Source: Glycomyces tenuis DSM 44171 (GTDB lineage Bacteria > Actinomycetota > Actinomycetes > Mycobacteriales > Micromonosporaceae). From it: a stretch of DNA of 48,726 nucleotides. Each line of letters begins with the position of its first letter. The first letter of the stretch is position 1. Positions 48,084 to 48,726 of the stretch are shown here, piece by piece. The translations under genes and the position numbers were made by a program. The notes beneath the pieces were generated by a model. The model made no database searches. It saw only the letters and a list, made by a program, of their open reading frames with translations, and had not been told where the DNA came from. The stretch is from NCBI RefSeq assembly GCF_000427885.1, contig NZ_KE386600.1, forward strand, positions 17,882 to 66,607, given 5' to 3'.

Positions 48084-48726
48084 TCAGACCGACAAGCCGT
48101 TGGGCGGGAGCAGCGTGGTCTGGATGAGCTGTTCGCCGTCTTTGCGCCGCACCAGGGTGCCGCGGCCGGCCGGCTGCGGGCTCGGGCGCAGCTTGCCGAA
48201 GATCTGGCCCTCCTCCTTGCGGCCGCTCATCAGCAGGCCCGGGGATTCGAGCTGCTTGATCTGCCCCATGATCGGATCCATCATCGACCGCCCGGCGCCG
48301 GCGCAGCGGCGGGCGATGATGACATGGAAGCCGATGTCCATGCCGTGCGGGATCAGCCCGGCCAGGAGCGTCATCGGGTTGGTCCTGGTCGCCACCATCT
48401 CGTAGTCGTCGACGATGAGGTACAGCTCCGGTCCGGTCCACCACGAGCGATCACGGAGCTGCGCCGGGCTGACGTCGCCCCCGGGCAGCCGCTTCTCCAT
48501 CGGTCCCCTGAGGTTCTTGCACGAGGCCTCGAACTGCTTGCCCGACATGGCGTAATCCAGCAGCATCGGCTCGCTCACTTCCTCGAGCATGCCGCGCCGG
48601 TAGTCGGCGAGGATGATCTTGGCCTCTCGGTCCGTGTGGTGCGCTTGGATCTGGCGGACGATGTGCCGCAGCAGGTTCGTCTTGCCGCACTCCGAGTCGC
48701 CGAGGACCAGCAGGTGCGGCTCGGCC
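48084..48726 (-). CDS. eccC: Type VII secretion ATPase EccC, C-terminal part (5' end beyond window)
   Basis: The frame is open to the window edge (214 residues seen). It is the last FtsK/SpoIIIE-type ATPase domain of EccC (the EccCb half): HLLVLGDSECGKTNLLRHIV with Walker A GDSECGKT, followed by ADYRRG and a Walker B-like ELYLIVDDYEMV, then GFHVIIARRCAGA, the region that in other EccC proteins contacts substrates. EccC drives export of WXG100 proteins in ESX systems. The rest of the system should lie to the right. The shift in neighbours suggests that the ESX locus ends at this gene. Confidence 0.93.
   Translation of the reverse strand, partial: AEPHLLVLGDSECGKTNLLRHIVRQIQAHHTDREAKIILADYRRGMLEEVSEPMLLDYAMSGKQFEASCKNLRGPMEKRLPGGDVSPAQLRDRSWWTGPELYLIVDDYEMVATRTNPMTLLAGLIPHGMDIGFHVIIARRCAGAGRSMMDPIMGQIKQLESPGLLMSGRKEEGQIFGKLRPSPQPAGRGTLVRRKDGEQLIQTTLLPPNGLSV

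Overview
High-GC, gene-dense chromosomal DNA of an actinobacterium. The indications are GTG/TTG starts, LacI-controlled sugar ABC importers without their own ATPase (the MsiK-dependent arrangement of actinomycetes), an LPXTG surface protein, a DUF574-type methyltransferase, excalibur and DUF1707 proteins, WYL regulators and the end of a type VII secretion ATPase (EccC). A soil or plant-associated mycelial genus, possibly Glycomycetaceae, fits, but genus is a guess. I see no tRNA, rRNA, CRISPR array, insertion sequence or prophage.

Layout. 1-1656: the end of a sortase-anchored surface protein and a small membrane protein. 1679-10943: carbohydrate locus A. A secreted clan GH-A hydrolase with carbohydrate-binding modules diverges from a GH36 alpha-galactosidase, lipoprotein sugar-binding protein, two CUT1 permeases and LacI regulator. 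The divergent promoters carry twin LacI-type operators, each covering one -35 box. 10948-11814: alpha/beta hydrolase. 11902-19704: carbohydrate locus B for pectin rhamnogalacturonan I, with a LacI regulator, an orphan Tat-lipoprotein binding protein, a PL11 endo-lyase and a PL26 (PcRGLX/YetA-like) Tat-exported exo-lyase. A shared operator (GTTAAAACGATTTAAC type) lies before these genes, at identical distance from two of the promoters.

19763-25751: two APH-fold kinases, a calcineurin-like phosphoesterase, a GT1 macrolide-type glycosyltransferase followed by the wreck of a HelR (rifamycin-resistance) helicase gene, and a PLP decarboxylase. 25786-29387: NarL-type response regulator and histidine kinase divergent from an ABC-2 exporter pair. 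29438-35534: DHFR-like reductase with an ArsR-SRPBCC fusion regulator, WYL regulator/NmrA reductase pair, YchJ, zinc-free MDR oxidoreductase, YceI and a winged-helix pseudogene. 35614-40117: HEAT-repeat protein, second WYL regulator, excalibur protein, DUF1707 protein. 40217-43919: ArsR/ArsO-like flavoprotein pair and a monooxygenase/TetR pair with tandem operators. 44098-48726: a 13-residue Asp-rich repeat protein, GAP-family membrane protein, small unknown, DUF574 methyltransferase, PNK-type phosphatase and EccC (cut by the window end).

Across the window at least eleven genes show a -10-like hexamer 6-8 nt before the start codon and no ribosome-binding site, the signature of leaderless transcripts. 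I used it to choose several starts. The clearest system-level results are the two operator sets, the HelR relic and the repeat protein at 44098.
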